Positions 36,264 to 45,240 of a DNA stretch of 64,000 bases are shown here, one piece after another (the stretch's first letter is position 1; each line of letters opens with the position of its first letter). The translations under genes and the position numbers were made by a program. This DNA is from Porphyrobacter sp. ULC335 (lineage in GTDB: Bacteria > Pseudomonadota > Alphaproteobacteria > Sphingomonadales > Sphingomonadaceae), in the NCBI RefSeq assembly GCF_025917005.1, contig NZ_CP078091.1, forward strand, positions 620,001 to 684,000, written 5' to 3'. Below the pieces are notes generated by a model. The model saw only the letters and a program-made list of their open reading frames with translations. It was not told where the DNA came from and did not search any database.

Positions 36264-36324
36264 GTCTGATTATCAGACTTGCAAGCGCACAAGGCAAGCG
36301 CCATAAAGTCTATAATTCAGACTT
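36264..36324. promoter_or_regulatory. paired HxlR operators in the divergent promoter region
   Basis: Site 1, GTCTGATTATCAGAC (36264-36278), is a 15-base palindrome overlapping the hxlR -10. Site 2, AAGTCTATAATTCAGACTT (36306-36324), has six-base perfect arms (AAGTCT/AGACTT) and surrounds a consensus TATAAT (36311-36316), the -10 of the thioesterase gene. Site centres are 44 bases apart. The thioesterase promoter lacks a good -35. Confidence 0.7.
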
Positions 36325-36338
36325 AAGGAGCCTCCCCC

Positions 36339-36791
36339 ATGTCGACCTCCACCGCCTCCCGATTTGACTCGCCTGAAGCCTCCATCGCCTACATGAAGAA
36401 GGTCGCGGTCGCCCGTTCGGGGTTCTCCTCGTGGCTCGATGTCGAGCCGGTGAAGGTGTGGGAGGGGGAGAGCGAGTTGCTGCTCGTCATGCGGCCCGAG
36501 ATGACCCAGCACCACGGCTATGCCCACGGCGCGATTGTCGGGCTGATGGCGGACAATGCCTGCGCTTGGGCGGGAGCATCGGTGGTCGGCGATGTGGTGA
36601 CGGGGGGCTACACCATCGATTTCCTGCGCCCGGCCAAGGGCGAACGGCTGCGCGCCAAGGGCACCGTCATCAAGGCGGGCAAGCGGCAGGTGGTGGTGCG
36701 CGCCGATGTCTGGGCTGAAAGTGACGGCGAGCCGCCGGTGCATGTCGCCGCGGCGCAGGCAACGATTGTCCCCACCGGCGTTGTACCATGA
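36339..36791 (+). CDS. PaaI-type hotdog-fold thioesterase
   Basis: 150 residues of the hotdog-fold family that hydrolyses acyl- or aryl-CoA thioesters. H-H-G-Y-A-H-G-A-I-V-G-L-M-A-D-N-A near residue 58 is the conserved H-G-x-x-x-x-x-x-D helix, and T-I-D-F-L-R-P-A-K-G near 91 is the next family motif. AAGGAG lies eight bases before the ATG. Transcribed away from hxlR from a promoter inside a palindrome, so it is probably an HxlR target. Which CoA ester it uses is unknown. Confidence 0.88.
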   Translation: MSTSTASRFDSPEASIAYMKKVAVARSGFSSWLDVEPVKVWEGESELLLVMRPEMTQHHGYAHGAIVGLMADNACAWAGASVVGDVVTGGYTIDFLRPAKGERLRAKGTVIKAGKRQVVVRADVWAESDGEPPVHVAAAQATIVPTGVVP

Positions 36792-36839
36792 CAGCCTCCC
36801 CGCTAGGCGAAGCGCCGCGCAGCGGTTAATCTGCCGCCC

Positions 36840-37514
36840 ATGAACGGGGACATCATCACACTCATCGCGGCGAATGCCGCATTCGTCGGCACGCATTTTG
36901 CCATGTCGCATCCCTTGCGCGCGCCGCTGGTGCGGGCCTTGGGGGCAAACGGCTTCCAGATCGCCTATACGCTGGTGAGCTTCGCCACGCTGGGCTGGGT
37001 CTACCTCGCCTTCATCGCCGCCCCGCCCGCTGACCTGCCCGGTTCGGGCGAGGCGGGCTGGATCGCGGCGACAATCATCACCTTGCCCGCGATGATCCTG
37101 TTGGCGGGATCCTTCCTCGGCAATCCGGCGCTGCCCACACCGATGGCCGAAGCCCAGGCCCGCGCCGAGCCCAAGGGCGTGTTCCGCGTCACCCGCCACC
37201 CGATGATGTGGAGCTTCGGGCTGTGGGCACTGTCGCACATGGTGCTGTTCTGGAGCACCCGCACCATGATTACCGCCTTCGCGATGGGCGTGCTCGCACT
37301 GGTCGGCGCGAAATTGCAGGATGGCAAGAAGGCGACGCTGATGGGCGATGCCTGGCGCGAATGGTCGCGCAAGACCTCCTACTGGCCGCGCTGGGGCCAG
37401 CTGTTCAGCGTTGGCGCGGTGCCGCTGGTGGCGGGCACGGTGCTGTGGCTGGCGGGAAGCTGGCTCCACCTGTGGCAGGCGGGCATCCCGGCGGGGGTGT
37501 GGAAGTGGTTCTAA
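36840..37514 (+). CDS. NnrU-family membrane protein
   Basis: 224 residues and about six membrane spans. F-V-G-T-H-F-A-M-S-H-P-L-R near the N terminus and V-F-R-V-T-R-H-P-M-M-W near residue 118 are the marks of the NnrU family, whose members occur near nitrite/nitric oxide reductase genes or as relatives of carotenoid and isoprenoid methyl/isomerase membrane enzymes such as Z-ISO. No denitrification genes are in this window, so the role is open. Its stop abuts, with no gap, the stop of the convergent small gene. Confidence 0.85.
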   Translation: MNGDIITLIAANAAFVGTHFAMSHPLRAPLVRALGANGFQIAYTLVSFATLGWVYLAFIAAPPADLPGSGEAGWIAATIITLPAMILLAGSFLGNPALPTPMAEAQARAEPKGVFRVTRHPMMWSFGLWALSHMVLFWSTRTMITAFAMGVLALVGAKLQDGKKATLMGDAWREWSRKTSYWPRWGQLFSVGAVPLVAGTVLWLAGSWLHLWQAGIPAGVWKWF

Positions 37515-37844
37515 TTACCGCGCGTTCTGCTCGATAAGGCGCTTTATCTCGCTGCGCGACATGGCGGGCCGATAGCCGATCTCCTGCTCGACCAGATCGC
37601 GAAGCTCCACCTTCAGCGCCTGCCTGCCAAGCGGTTGTTCATCGACGAAGTAATCGACCGATTTCTCCTCCAGCACGATGCGCGCGTGCACTTCCCGCAA
37701 GGCGCGGTCGAGCAGCTTGTCGCGCCGGTCCTGCCGCCTCTTCTCCTTCTGGAGCTTCCACGCGAACAGCCATCCGCCCGCGGCAACCACAAGGCTGGTG
37801 AGATTGGCGCCGAGGGCGAGCCACATTTCCACCGACACAGGCAT
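37515..37844 (-). CDS. single-span membrane protein with charged cytoplasmic helix
   Basis: 109 residues. A membrane span at about 8-30 is followed by a strongly charged helix (K-L-Q-K-E-K-R-R-Q-D-R-R-D-K-L-L) and a helical C terminus that may form a coiled coil. AGGGGAGAA precedes the start. No family recognised. It may be cotranscribed with the enoyl-CoA hydratase gene 45 bases upstream. Confidence 0.65.
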   Translation of the reverse strand: MPVSVEMWLALGANLTSLVVAAGGWLFAWKLQKEKRRQDRRDKLLDRALREVHARIVLEEKSVDYFVDEQPLGRQALKVELRDLVEQEIGYRPAMSRSEIKRLIEQNAR

Positions 37845-37889
37845 TTCTCCCCTTTGGCAAGCCGTCCCAACCGCTCCGGGGAAGGCGGT

Positions 37890-38687
37890 CTATTCCCCGG
37901 TGAACACCGCCGCCCGCTTCTCGATCAGTGCCGCGACGCCCTCGGCATGGTCGGCCGTGGTGTGCATCATAGCTTGCGTGTTGGCCGCAAGTTCCAGCGC
38001 GGTGTCATAACTCGTCTGCTGGCCCTGCCGCAGCAGGTTCTTGGTGTGGCGCAGCGAATGCGGCGGGAGCAGCGCGATCCTGGCCGCCAGCGCGCGCGCT
38101 TCGTCCATCAGCGCTTCGGGCGCGACCACGCGGCTGACAAGGCCCCAGTCCTTCGCCGTCGCGGCGTCGATCACATCCCCGGTGTAGAACAATTCCGCCG
38201 CGCGGCTCATGCCGATCACGCGGGGCAGGATCCACGTGCCGCCATCGCCGGGGATGATGCCCAGCTTGAGGAAGGTCACGCCGAACTTGGCGCTTTCCGA
38301 TGCGATGCGGATATCGGCGAGGCAGGCTACATCGCAGCCCAGACCGATCGCCGGGCCGTTGACCGCTGCGATCACCGGCACGCGCAACCCGTACAGCGCA
38401 CGCAGCATCTGGTGGATATTGTCGCGGTATCCATCGGAAATCGCGGGGGTCGTGCCGCCGAAGGTGCCGGTCTTGTCGCGCATCGCCTTGATATCGCCGC
38501 CCGCGCTGAAGGCCCGCCCGGCGCCGGTCAGGATCACCACCCGGCATTCCATATCGCGGTTGATCGCATTCGCGACACGGACAAACTCGTCCCCGTCGCC
38601 CGGCGCGCCGAGCGGGTTCATGCTTTCCGCCCGGTCGAGTGTGAGGATGGTGACAGGGCCTTCGCGGGTGATCTGGATCAGGGACAT
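37890..38687 (-). CDS. enoyl-CoA hydratase/isomerase family protein
   Basis: 265 residues of the crotonase superfamily. The oxyanion-hole segments are A-F-S-A-G-G-D-I-K-A-M near residue 60 and N-G-P-A-I-G-L-G-C-D-V-A near 111; G-I-I-P-G-D-G-G-T near 145 is the catalytic loop, with aspartate where many hydratases have glutamate or alanine. It acts on acyl-CoA thioesters in beta-oxidation or a related pathway; no other beta-oxidation gene is adjacent, so the exact reaction is not settled. Confidence 0.88.
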   Translation of the reverse strand: MSLIQITREGPVTILTLDRAESMNPLGAPGDGDEFVRVANAINRDMECRVVILTGAGRAFSAGGDIKAMRDKTGTFGGTTPAISDGYRDNIHQMLRALYGLRVPVIAAVNGPAIGLGCDVACLADIRIASESAKFGVTFLKLGIIPGDGGTWILPRVIGMSRAAELFYTGDVIDAATAKDWGLVSRVVAPEALMDEARALAARIALLPPHSLRHTKNLLRQGQQTSYDTALELAANTQAMMHTTADHAEGVAALIEKRAAVFTGE

Positions 38688-38808
38688 CGAATTTCATTTG
38701 CCTTTGTGGATCGATAATTCAGCTTGCGTATAGGGGGCGCAGGTAAAGGGCAAGAATCGCGCAGGCGGGGTCGTGCAACCGTACGACCCGTTTTTAGATA
38801 GGAAATTC

Positions 38809-39822
38809 ATGCCGGGCTTTGCGATGCTTGCGACATCTCCCCCGCTGATGAGCGCCGCGCTGGCTGCGGCTGTTCCGGCCGTGCCGCCGCCGCCGCCCGT
38901 GATTGTCCCGATCGAATGGAGCCTTGCCGCCGTGCAGGACGCCGCAGGGCAAGACCCCGCGCTGCCGCCCGCGCCTGCCGAGGGCGAGGAGCCTCCAGCA
39001 GGCAACGAGATCGTGGTCGAAGGCCAGATCGGCCCGCCCAAAAGCGATCCGATGGAGCGCATCAACGAAGACAGCTACCGCGTCACCCAGGCGGTCGACC
39101 AGGCGCTGGTTGAACCGCTCGCCTACGCCTATCGCGACGGCCTGCCCGAACCGGTCCGCGATGGCCTCGGCAATGTCGTGCGCAACCTCGGCGAGCCGAG
39201 CAATGCGCTGAACTTCCTGCTGCAAGGCAAGGTCGGCAAGGCATTCGAGACGCTGGGGCGGATGGCGATCAACACCACCATCGGCGTGGGCGGGCTGTTC
39301 GATGTGGCGAAGAAGCCGGGCGTCGGTCTGCCCTACCGCCGCAACGGCTTTGCCAACACGCTGGGCTTTTACGGCGTCGGGCCGGGGGCCTATCTCTATC
39401 TGCCGGTCACGGGCGCGACTTCGGTGCGCGATCTGATCGGCAACACGCTGGATCAGTCGCTGCTGCCCTTCGTGGTGGGCAAGCCGTTCAACAAGCCCGC
39501 CTATGCGGTCGGCTATTTCGTGGTCAACGGCCTCGACCAGCGGCTGACCTTCGACGAGGAGATCGCCAGCATCGCTGCCTCGGACGATCCCTATCGCCTG
39601 CGCCGCGAGACCTACCTCGCCCAGCGCCGCCGCGATATCGCCGCGCTCAAGGGCGAGCCGATGTCGGAACGGGACCGGCAGTGGCTGGAGGAGCTGGAAG
39701 AGCTGAAAGCGGCTCAGGCTCCGGTGCCTGCGGAAACGGCTCCGGTACCGGATCAGGCAGATACCACCCCGGTCGAACCGCCCGCCAACCCCGAAGCGCT
39801 GCTGATCACCCAGCCGCGCTAG
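38809..39822 (+). CDS. mlaA: MlaA/VacJ-family phospholipid-asymmetry protein
   Basis: 337 residues. MlaA removes misplaced phospholipids from the outer leaflet of the outer membrane and passes them to MlaC. The core from about 85 to 270 shows M-E-R-I-N-E-D-S-Y-R-V, N-F-L-L-Q-G, T-I-G-V-G-G-L-F-D-V-A and G-P-G-A-Y-L-Y-L-P-V-T-G-A-T, typical of the family. E. coli MlaA is a lipoprotein, but this protein contains no cysteine, so it cannot be lipidated that way. The start at 38809 has AGGAAA upstream; a GTG at 38773 is in frame. The Pro/Ala-rich ends are low-complexity. Confidence 0.88.
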   Translation: MPGFAMLATSPPLMSAALAAAVPAVPPPPPVIVPIEWSLAAVQDAAGQDPALPPAPAEGEEPPAGNEIVVEGQIGPPKSDPMERINEDSYRVTQAVDQALVEPLAYAYRDGLPEPVRDGLGNVVRNLGEPSNALNFLLQGKVGKAFETLGRMAINTTIGVGGLFDVAKKPGVGLPYRRNGFANTLGFYGVGPGAYLYLPVTGATSVRDLIGNTLDQSLLPFVVGKPFNKPAYAVGYFVVNGLDQRLTFDEEIASIAASDDPYRLRRETYLAQRRRDIAALKGEPMSERDRQWLEELEELKAAQAPVPAETAPVPDQADTTPVEPPANPEALLITQPR

Positions 39823-39831
39823 GCCGGGCGC

Positions 39832-40395
39832 CTAGCTGTTGGCGGCGATCCGTTCCGCCAACCGCTTCTCGAACTCGGTCATCGGGCGGTGTTCCGCCAT
39901 TGCGTCGAGCAGCGCGCCTCGCGAGCAGTCTAGTACGTTCGTCCTGATCCATACATCGCCGAAGAAGCCCCGCGCCGCGCTGCCGTTGAGGCGATAGAGG
40001 AAGCGGCGGTGGCGGGTTTCGATCGGGTACTTCGCAGGCTTGTTGAGGATGAGGCTGATCTGGCCGAGGCCATCCGTCCGGACGCTCTTGATCGAGCGCA
40101 ACGGAATCAGCGCTTCGCCATGTGCGCGGACGTAGATGCTCCTGTCGTGGAGCACCACTTGCGGGCGGCGGTCAAACAGGCGCATGGCGTGGACGGCGGC
40201 GATCCCGCCGAAGAACAGCACGCCCAGCCCGCCGAGCACCAGTACAAAAAGCTGCCCGCCGCTTGCGCCGCCCAGCAGGAACAGCAGGGCCAAAACGGCC
40301 ATGCCACCGGAAACGGCGACCCAGGCAATCAGTTTGGGAATTGAAAAGCACGCCGCGAAAGGCTCGGGCGCGCTTTCCGCAACCGCGTCAGGCAC
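39832..40395 (-). CDS. hypothetical two-span membrane protein
   Basis: 187 residues beginning at GTG. Two adjacent hydrophobic segments (about 20-42 and 47-70) are followed by a soluble, PH-domain-like beta-rich part ([21 protein letters not shown]). This arrangement resembles the STM3941-like family, of unknown function. The start lies inside the end of dxs (eight-base overlap), so translation is coupled to it. Stops nine bases from convergent mlaA. Confidence 0.7.
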   Translation of the reverse strand: MPDAVAESAPEPFAACFSIPKLIAWVAVSGGMAVLALLFLLGGASGGQLFVLVLGGLGVLFFGGIAAVHAMRLFDRRPQVVLHDRSIYVRAHGEALIPLRSIKSVRTDGLGQISLILNKPAKYPIETRHRRFLYRLNGSAARGFFGDVWIRTNVLDCSRGALLDAMAEHRPMTEFEKRLAERIAANS

Positions 40396-42316
40396 GCGCC
40401 TCTTCGCCCGTGATCCCGGTGCTGTTGTGCTTCAGCGCCTTCAGCACCGTGTCCACGATCTGCGGCGCGTTCAGCCCGGCCTCGTCATACTGCTTCATCG
40501 GATCGTCGTGATCGATGAAGGTATCGGGCAGGCGCAGCGTACGGACCTTCAGCCCGTTATCGGTCAGGCCTTCATCGCTGGCGAAGGTCAGCACATGCGC
40601 GCCAAGACCGCCGATCGAGCCTTCCTCGACCGTGACGATAACCTCGTGGGTGCGCATCAGCTTGGCGATCAGGTCTTCATCGAGCGGCTTGGCAAAGCGC
40701 AGGTCGGCAACCGTGGTGGAAAGCCCCTTGGCCTCCAGCGTGTCGGCGGCCTTGAGCGCTTCGGTCAGGCGCGAGCCGATCGAGAGGATCGCCACCTTGG
40801 TGCCTTCACGCACCAACCGGCCCTTGCCGATTTCCAGCTTCACTGGAACCTCCGGCAGCGGGACACCGGTGCCGTTGCCGCGCGGGTAGCGGAAGGCGAT
40901 CGGGCCGGCGTCATACTCGGCGGCGGTGTAGGTCATGTGGACCAGCTCCGCCTCGTCGGCGGCGGCCATCACCACCATGTTGGGCAGCGTGGCGAGATAG
41001 GTGATGTCGAACGACCCGGCGTGCGTGGCCCCGTCCGCGCCGACTAGCCCTGCGCGGTCGATGGCGAAGCGCACGGGCAGGTTCTGGATGCACACATCGT
41101 GCACCACCTGATCGTAAGCGCGCTGGAGGAAGGTGGAGTAAATCGCCGCGAAAGGCCGCATCCCCTCGGCAGCCAGGCCCGCCGCGAAAGTCACCGCGTG
41201 CTGTTCGGCAATGCCGACATCGAAGGTGCGGGTGGGGTGCGCCTTGGCGAACTTGTCCACCCCGGTGCCTGAAGGCATGGCGGCGGTGATCGCACAGATC
41301 CGGTCGTCCGTCTCGGCGAGCTTCGCCAGCGTCAACCCGAACACGTCCTGATAGGCCGGCGCGCTCGGCGCGCTCTTGGCCTTCTCGCCGGTGACGACGT
41401 TGAACTTGGGCACGCCGTGATACTTGTCGGCAGAGTTTTCAGCCGGGGCATAGCCCTTGCCCTTCTCGGTCACGACATGGATCAGCACCGGGCCTTCGGA
41501 TGTGTCGCGCACATTCTCCAGCACCGGCAGCAGGTGATCGAGATTGTGCCCGTCGATCGGGCCGACATAGTAGAAGCCCAGTTCCTCGAACAGCGTCCCG
41601 CCGGTCACCATGCCGCGGGTGAATTCTTCCGCCTTGCCGATGGTGTCGTGCATCCGGCGGCTCATCTTCTGGATGACGCGCGATGCGAGGCTGCGGATGC
41701 CGAGATATTCGCTCGATGACACCATCCGCGCGAGATAGGCGGACAGGCCCCCCACCGGCGGCGCGATCGACATGTCGTTATCATTGAGGATCACGATCAG
41801 GCGATTGCCCGCCTGCGCGGCGTTGTTCATCGCCTCGTAGGCCATCCCTGCGCTCATCGAACCATCGCCGATCACCGCAATGCCGCGCCCGGACTTGCCC
41901 TGCATCTTGTTGGCCATGGCAAAGCCCAGCGCCGCCGAAATCGAGGTCGACGAGTGCGCCGCGCCGAAGGGATCGTACTCGCTCTCCGAACGCTTGGTGA
42001 AGCCGCTCAGCCCGCCGCCCTGACGCAGGGTGCGGATACGGTCCCGCCGGCCGGTGATGATCTTGTGCGGGTAACACTGGTGCCCCACGTCCCAGACCAG
42101 CTTGTCGTCGGGCGTGTTGAACACATAGTGGATCGCGACCGTCAGTTCGACCACGCCAAGGCCCGACCCCAGATGCCCGCCCGACGTGCTGACCGCATCG
42201 ATCATCTCGGTGCGCAGTTCATCGGCGAGTTGGCGGAGCTGTTCAGGCTTGAGGCGGCGCAGATCGTCGGGCGTGTTGACCAGATCAAGCAGGGGCGTGT
42301 GAGGCGATTGAGTCAT
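40388..42316 (-). CDS. dxs: 1-deoxy-D-xylulose-5-phosphate synthase
   Basis: 642 residues. DXS joins pyruvate and glyceraldehyde-3-phosphate with thiamine diphosphate, the first step of the MEP isoprenoid pathway that feeds carotenoids, quinones and hopanoids. The ThDP motif G-D-G-S-M-S-A-G near residue 149, the transketolase-type G-I-A-E-Q-H-A-V-T near 366 and [10 protein letters not shown] near 420 are clear. The ATG at 42316 has GGAGG almost touching it, closer than usual; a GTG at 42334 six codons upstream is the alternative. Followed by the overlapping membrane-protein gene. Confidence 0.96.
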   Translation of the reverse strand: MTQSPHTPLLDLVNTPDDLRRLKPEQLRQLADELRTEMIDAVSTSGGHLGSGLGVVELTVAIHYVFNTPDDKLVWDVGHQCYPHKIITGRRDRIRTLRQGGGLSGFTKRSESEYDPFGAAHSSTSISAALGFAMANKMQGKSGRGIAVIGDGSMSAGMAYEAMNNAAQAGNRLIVILNDNDMSIAPPVGGLSAYLARMVSSSEYLGIRSLASRVIQKMSRRMHDTIGKAEEFTRGMVTGGTLFEELGFYYVGPIDGHNLDHLLPVLENVRDTSEGPVLIHVVTEKGKGYAPAENSADKYHGVPKFNVVTGEKAKSAPSAPAYQDVFGLTLAKLAETDDRICAITAAMPSGTGVDKFAKAHPTRTFDVGIAEQHAVTFAAGLAAEGMRPFAAIYSTFLQRAYDQVVHDVCIQNLPVRFAIDRAGLVGADGATHAGSFDITYLATLPNMVVMAAADEAELVHMTYTAAEYDAGPIAFRYPRGNGTGVPLPEVPVKLEIGKGRLVREGTKVAILSIGSRLTEALKAADTLEAKGLSTTVADLRFAKPLDEDLIAKLMRTHEVIVTVEEGSIGGLGAHVLTFASDEGLTDNGLKVRTLRLPDTFIDHDDPMKQYDEAGLNAPQIVDTVLKALKHNSTGITGEEARA

Positions 42317-42471
42317 CCCTCCAGCCTTACACACGGAAATCCGGCGTGTCGATTGAAGGCTTGAGGGAGATCAAGAGAGCAGTTCCGGACCAGGCTTGCC
42401 CGCACCGGCCAGTTTTCCCTTGCAAATACGAAGAGATATGAGATTTTGAACGTGAAGAGGGGGGACGCTTC

Positions 42472-43767
42472 ATGACAATACGAACGGGATTACGTTTGCG
42501 CGGCGTCTGCCTGCTGGGATTGGCGGCGGTTACGCTCGCGGGTTGCAGTGCCAAGTGGAACACCGCATTTCGCGACCGTCCGATTCCGGCAGGGCCATCG
42601 GTCATCACCGTTGACGCCAAGCAGCGCCATGTCCTGATCCAGCCCGAGTTCGAGCCCTCCCCCAATCCCGGCGAGGAGCCGCGCTTCGTCAAGCTGCGGA
42701 TGTGCGCGGAACCTGCGCCGGATGTCTTCGCCGCCATCGCCACCGGCGGTTCGGGTTCGTTAGGAGTGGATGCGAAATCGCAATCGGGCGAAGGCGCCTT
42801 TGGCCTTTCGGCCTCGGAAACCGCGGCCTCGATCGAACGCACCCAAACGATTAACCTGCTGCGCGAAAGCTTTTTCCGCACTTGCGAGCGCTATCTCAAC
42901 GGGGCGATATCGAAGGAATCCTTCATCGTTCAGGCCGGGCGCGATGCGCGCGCGATGGTCGCGGTGCTGGCGATCGAGCAACTGACCGGCGCCGTGAAGC
43001 CCCCTGCAACCATTATAAGCGGCCCCGCAGTCACCGCCAACGCGCAATTGTCGAGCGAGCTGGTGACGCTCTACGCCGCCGCCGCCAAGCGACGTGATGC
43101 GGCGGAGGCCGGCTTCAAGGGCAAGGAAGCCGATTTGACGGCGGATTGCACCAAGGGCACCGAAGACGAGAAAAAGGCGTGCGACGACAAGAAGAAAAAG
43201 GCGACCGACGCCAAGGCCGAGCTTGATACGGCGAACGCGCGTGTCGCCGAGATCGTCAAGCTGTCGGGCAATGTCGGGCAGGGCACGAGCGCGCTCGCCA
43301 GCACCACGGCGGGGACCAATCAGGGCGGCGGGGGCACGGAAAAGCCTTCGCCGAGCGAGATGGCAGTGGTTGCAGGGGCGGTCGAACGAATCGCGCTCAA
43401 AGTTATCGAGACCGATGACATGAAGCTGTATTGTATCGAACGCTTCGCGCGCGGCGAGAGTTCGGACGATTCGCTCGGACAAAGTTGCCTCAAGCTTCTC
43501 GCCCGGTCAGCCGATTTCGAAGCGGCCGGTTTGCAGGCCGATATCGTCACGCTCGAAGCGATCAGGGTTGAGCGGGTCGATCGGTTCGCTGCCGCTCGCG
43601 GCAAGCTCGCGGCGAATTGCACAACCACTTTAAAGGATCAAAATCTCACACCGTCGGAATTGCGCGCCGTGTGTGATCCGGCCCAGGCTGTGTCCATCGC
43701 TGCATTCAGACAACTGATCCCATCTGCACAGGAGCGGATTCTCCTTTTACTCGAAGAGGACAGCTGA
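42472..43767 (+). CDS. unrecognised lipoprotein with helical, charged middle
   Basis: 431 residues. A signal with lipobox L-A-G-C places the lipidated cysteine at 25. After a proline-rich stretch the rest is mostly helical. Residues about 200-260 are dense in K, D, E and A (E-D-E-K-K-A-C-D-D-K-K-K-K-A-T-D-A-K) and may form a coiled coil; a Gly/Thr-rich linker follows near 275-295. Several cysteines are scattered. I recognise no domain. Two bases separate it from a 77-residue gene, so they form a two-gene unit. Base composition looks slightly less GC-rich than the neighbours. Confidence 0.75.
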   Translation: MTIRTGLRLRGVCLLGLAAVTLAGCSAKWNTAFRDRPIPAGPSVITVDAKQRHVLIQPEFEPSPNPGEEPRFVKLRMCAEPAPDVFAAIATGGSGSLGVDAKSQSGEGAFGLSASETAASIERTQTINLLRESFFRTCERYLNGAISKESFIVQAGRDARAMVAVLAIEQLTGAVKPPATIISGPAVTANAQLSSELVTLYAAAAKRRDAAEAGFKGKEADLTADCTKGTEDEKKACDDKKKKATDAKAELDTANARVAEIVKLSGNVGQGTSALASTTAGTNQGGGGTEKPSPSEMAVVAGAVERIALKVIETDDMKLYCIERFARGESSDDSLGQSCLKLLARSADFEAAGLQADIVTLEAIRVERVDRFAAARGKLAANCTTTLKDQNLTPSELRAVCDPAQAVSIAAFRQLIPSAQERILLLLEEDS

Positions 43768-43769
43768 TC

Positions 43770-44003
43770 ATGGAATCACGCATCGCAACCTATGTCGGGA
43801 CAAGCGAAGCCCAGGTGCGCGAGCAGGTTCAGGCCGTTGGCGGGCAGGTACTCTATGCCAGCTACAGCGCTGGCGACAGAGTGGAGGAATACACTCACGT
43901 CGGCTTCATGGAGATGACCGGCGCACGCTCGGAAGACCTCAAAGTCAACCACTACGAGGAAGGCAAGCGCCTGTTCGTCGCGGTGGTCAAGCTGGCGATC
44001 TAG
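43770..44003 (+). CDS. 77-residue hypothetical partner of the lipoprotein
   Basis: 77 residues, no signal or membrane span. Alternating pattern suggests a small alpha/beta fold (R-I-A-T-Y-V-G, helix A-Q-V-R-E-Q-V-Q-A-V, strand Q-V-L-Y-A-S-Y, then R-L-F-V-A-V-V-K-L-A-I). Starts two bases after the lipoprotein stop and lacks its own clear ribosome-binding site, so it is probably read through by coupling. Function unknown; as it has no export signal it would be cytoplasmic, unlike its neighbour. Confidence 0.7.
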   Translation: MESRIATYVGTSEAQVREQVQAVGGQVLYASYSAGDRVEEYTHVGFMEMTGARSEDLKVNHYEEGKRLFVAVVKLAI

Positions 44004-44007
44004 GCCC

Positions 44008-44472
44008 TCACGCGCAACCCTTGCACAGCCCGCGGATCTCCAGCACCGGGCGCTCCGCCTTGAAGCTGCGTGCGGCGGCGATGGCGCGGACGGCGCGGCT
44101 TACGTCCTCGTCATCAATGTGCACGGTTTCGCCGCATTCGTCGCAGACCAGGAAGATGCAGTCATGCGCGCAGCCCGGATGGGTGTTGGCGAGATAGGCG
44201 TTGGCGCTTTCCACGCGCAGCGCGAGGTTGTTCGTCACGAACACATCGAGGATGCGGTACACCGAATTGGGCGCCACCCGCTTGCCGCGCGCTGCCGAAA
44301 GGTTGTCGGCAATGTCATAGGCGGACACCGGGCGATCATGCCGCGCGAGTTCGGCAAACACCGATTCGCGCATCGACGTCCATTGCTCTCCGGCCGAGAC
44401 AAGCGCCCGCGCCGCCTCGGCAACGAGATCGGGGCCGGAATGTTCGTGGTGGCTGTGCGCGTGCTGTCCCAT
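44008..44472 (-). CDS. Fur-family regulator, Zur-like (zinc uptake)
   Basis: 154 residues. The winged helix (V-S-A-Y-D-I-A-D-N-L, then P-N-S-V-Y-R-I-L-D) is followed by metal-binding elements H-P-G-C-A-H-D-C, C110-x2-C113 and C150-x2-C153. The His-rich N terminus (H-A-H-S-H-H-E-H) and this cysteine set fit Zur, which represses zinc uptake genes when zinc is plentiful. No zinc transporter is next to it here. A promoter at 44479-44506 predicts a transcript that starts at the ATG, and no ribosome-binding site is present. Confidence 0.82.
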   Translation of the reverse strand: MGQHAHSHHEHSGPDLVAEAARALVSAGEQWTSMRESVFAELARHDRPVSAYDIADNLSAARGKRVAPNSVYRILDVFVTNNLALRVESANAYLANTHPGCAHDCIFLVCDECGETVHIDDEDVSRAVRAIAAARSFKAERPVLEIRGLCKGCA

Positions 44473-44478
44473 GGGCGT

Positions 44479-44506
44479 TATATAAGCGTCCTTGCGGCAA
44501 TCGCAA
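44479..44506 (-). promoter_or_regulatory. promoter of the zur-like gene, leaderless type
   Basis: On the minus strand TTGCGA (44506-44501) and TATATA (44484-44479) are 16 bases apart; the predicted start falls about seven bases on, at the ATG (44472). The core of the -10, TTATATAA (44478-44485), is itself an eight-base palindrome and could be part of a Zur box. Confidence 0.55.
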
Positions 44507-44519
44507 AGCTGGCATATGT

Positions 44520-44531
44520 TAGAGCGCTCTA
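44520..44531. promoter_or_regulatory. 12-bp perfect palindrome between zur and msrA
   Basis: TAGAGCGCTCTA lies about 50 bases upstream of the zur-like start and 25 bases past the msrA stop. It could bind a dimeric regulator or form a small RNA hairpin. No binder can be named. Confidence 0.35.
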
Positions 44532-44555
44532 GGTTCGCTTCCGCGATCCGGCCGA

Positions 44556-45236
44556 TCAGGCATCCTTCAGGAAGCTCGCCCGGTACATCGTCGGGAACAT
44601 CGCCTTCAGTGCCGCCACCTTGGGCGCGTCCCAGCGGACAATGTATCCGTGCTTCGGGTTGTTCGCCATGAAGTCCTGATGATAGCCCTCGGCCGGGTAG
44701 AACGCCTTGTAGGGCTCGATCTTCGTTGCGATCGGTTTCTTCCAGAGGCCCGACTTGCCGAGCTGGGCGATATACGCCTTGGCCACGGCAGTCTGTTCGG
44801 CGTTGGTGGGCACGATCGCGCTGCGGTAATGCGCGCCAACATCGGGGCCCTGCCGGTTCTTGAGTGTGGGATCGGCGACCACCGAGAAGAAGATGCGCAG
44901 CAGCTGGTCATACCGCACCACCGCCGGATCATAGGTGATCTTCACGGACTCGGCGTGATCGGTGATGCCGGAGGTGACGATATCGTACTTCGCGCTGGCC
45001 TTGGTGCCGCCGTGGAAGCCCGAGACTGCCGATTTGACGCCCTTGACGTGGCTGAACACGCCTTCGACCCCCCAGAAGCACCCGCCTGCGAAGACAGCGG
45101 TCTTCAGGCCTTTTGCCTCCTTGGCGACGCGGGTGGCAGCGGGAGCATCCACCGGTTCCTCGGCGGCGATGGCGGGGCCGGCACAAGCGCTCAGCGCCAG
45201 CGAACCGGCGGCGAGCAAAGAGGCGAATTTGTGCAT
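44556..45236 (-). CDS. msrA: peptide-methionine (S)-S-oxide reductase, exported lipoprotein
   Basis: 226 residues; repairs methionine-S-sulfoxide. The active-site G-G-C-F-W-G has the catalytic cysteine at 53, and F-H-G-G, Y-D-I-V and H-Y-R-S-A-I follow as in the family. The N terminus carries a lipobox L-S-A-C (C18), so the enzyme should sit on the membrane outside the cytoplasm, like the MsrB at 25991. Apart from C18 and C53 there is no other cysteine, so no internal resolving thiol exists. Follows a 65-residue gene by four bases. Confidence 0.93.
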   Translation of the reverse strand: MHKFASLLAAGSLALSACAGPAIAAEEPVDAPAATRVAKEAKGLKTAVFAGGCFWGVEGVFSHVKGVKSAVSGFHGGTKASAKYDIVTSGITDHAESVKITYDPAVVRYDQLLRIFFSVVADPTLKNRQGPDVGAHYRSAIVPTNAEQTAVAKAYIAQLGKSGLWKKPIATKIEPYKAFYPAEGYHQDFMANNPKHGYIVRWDAPKVAALKAMFPTMYRASFLKDA

Positions 45237-45240
45237 GGGA

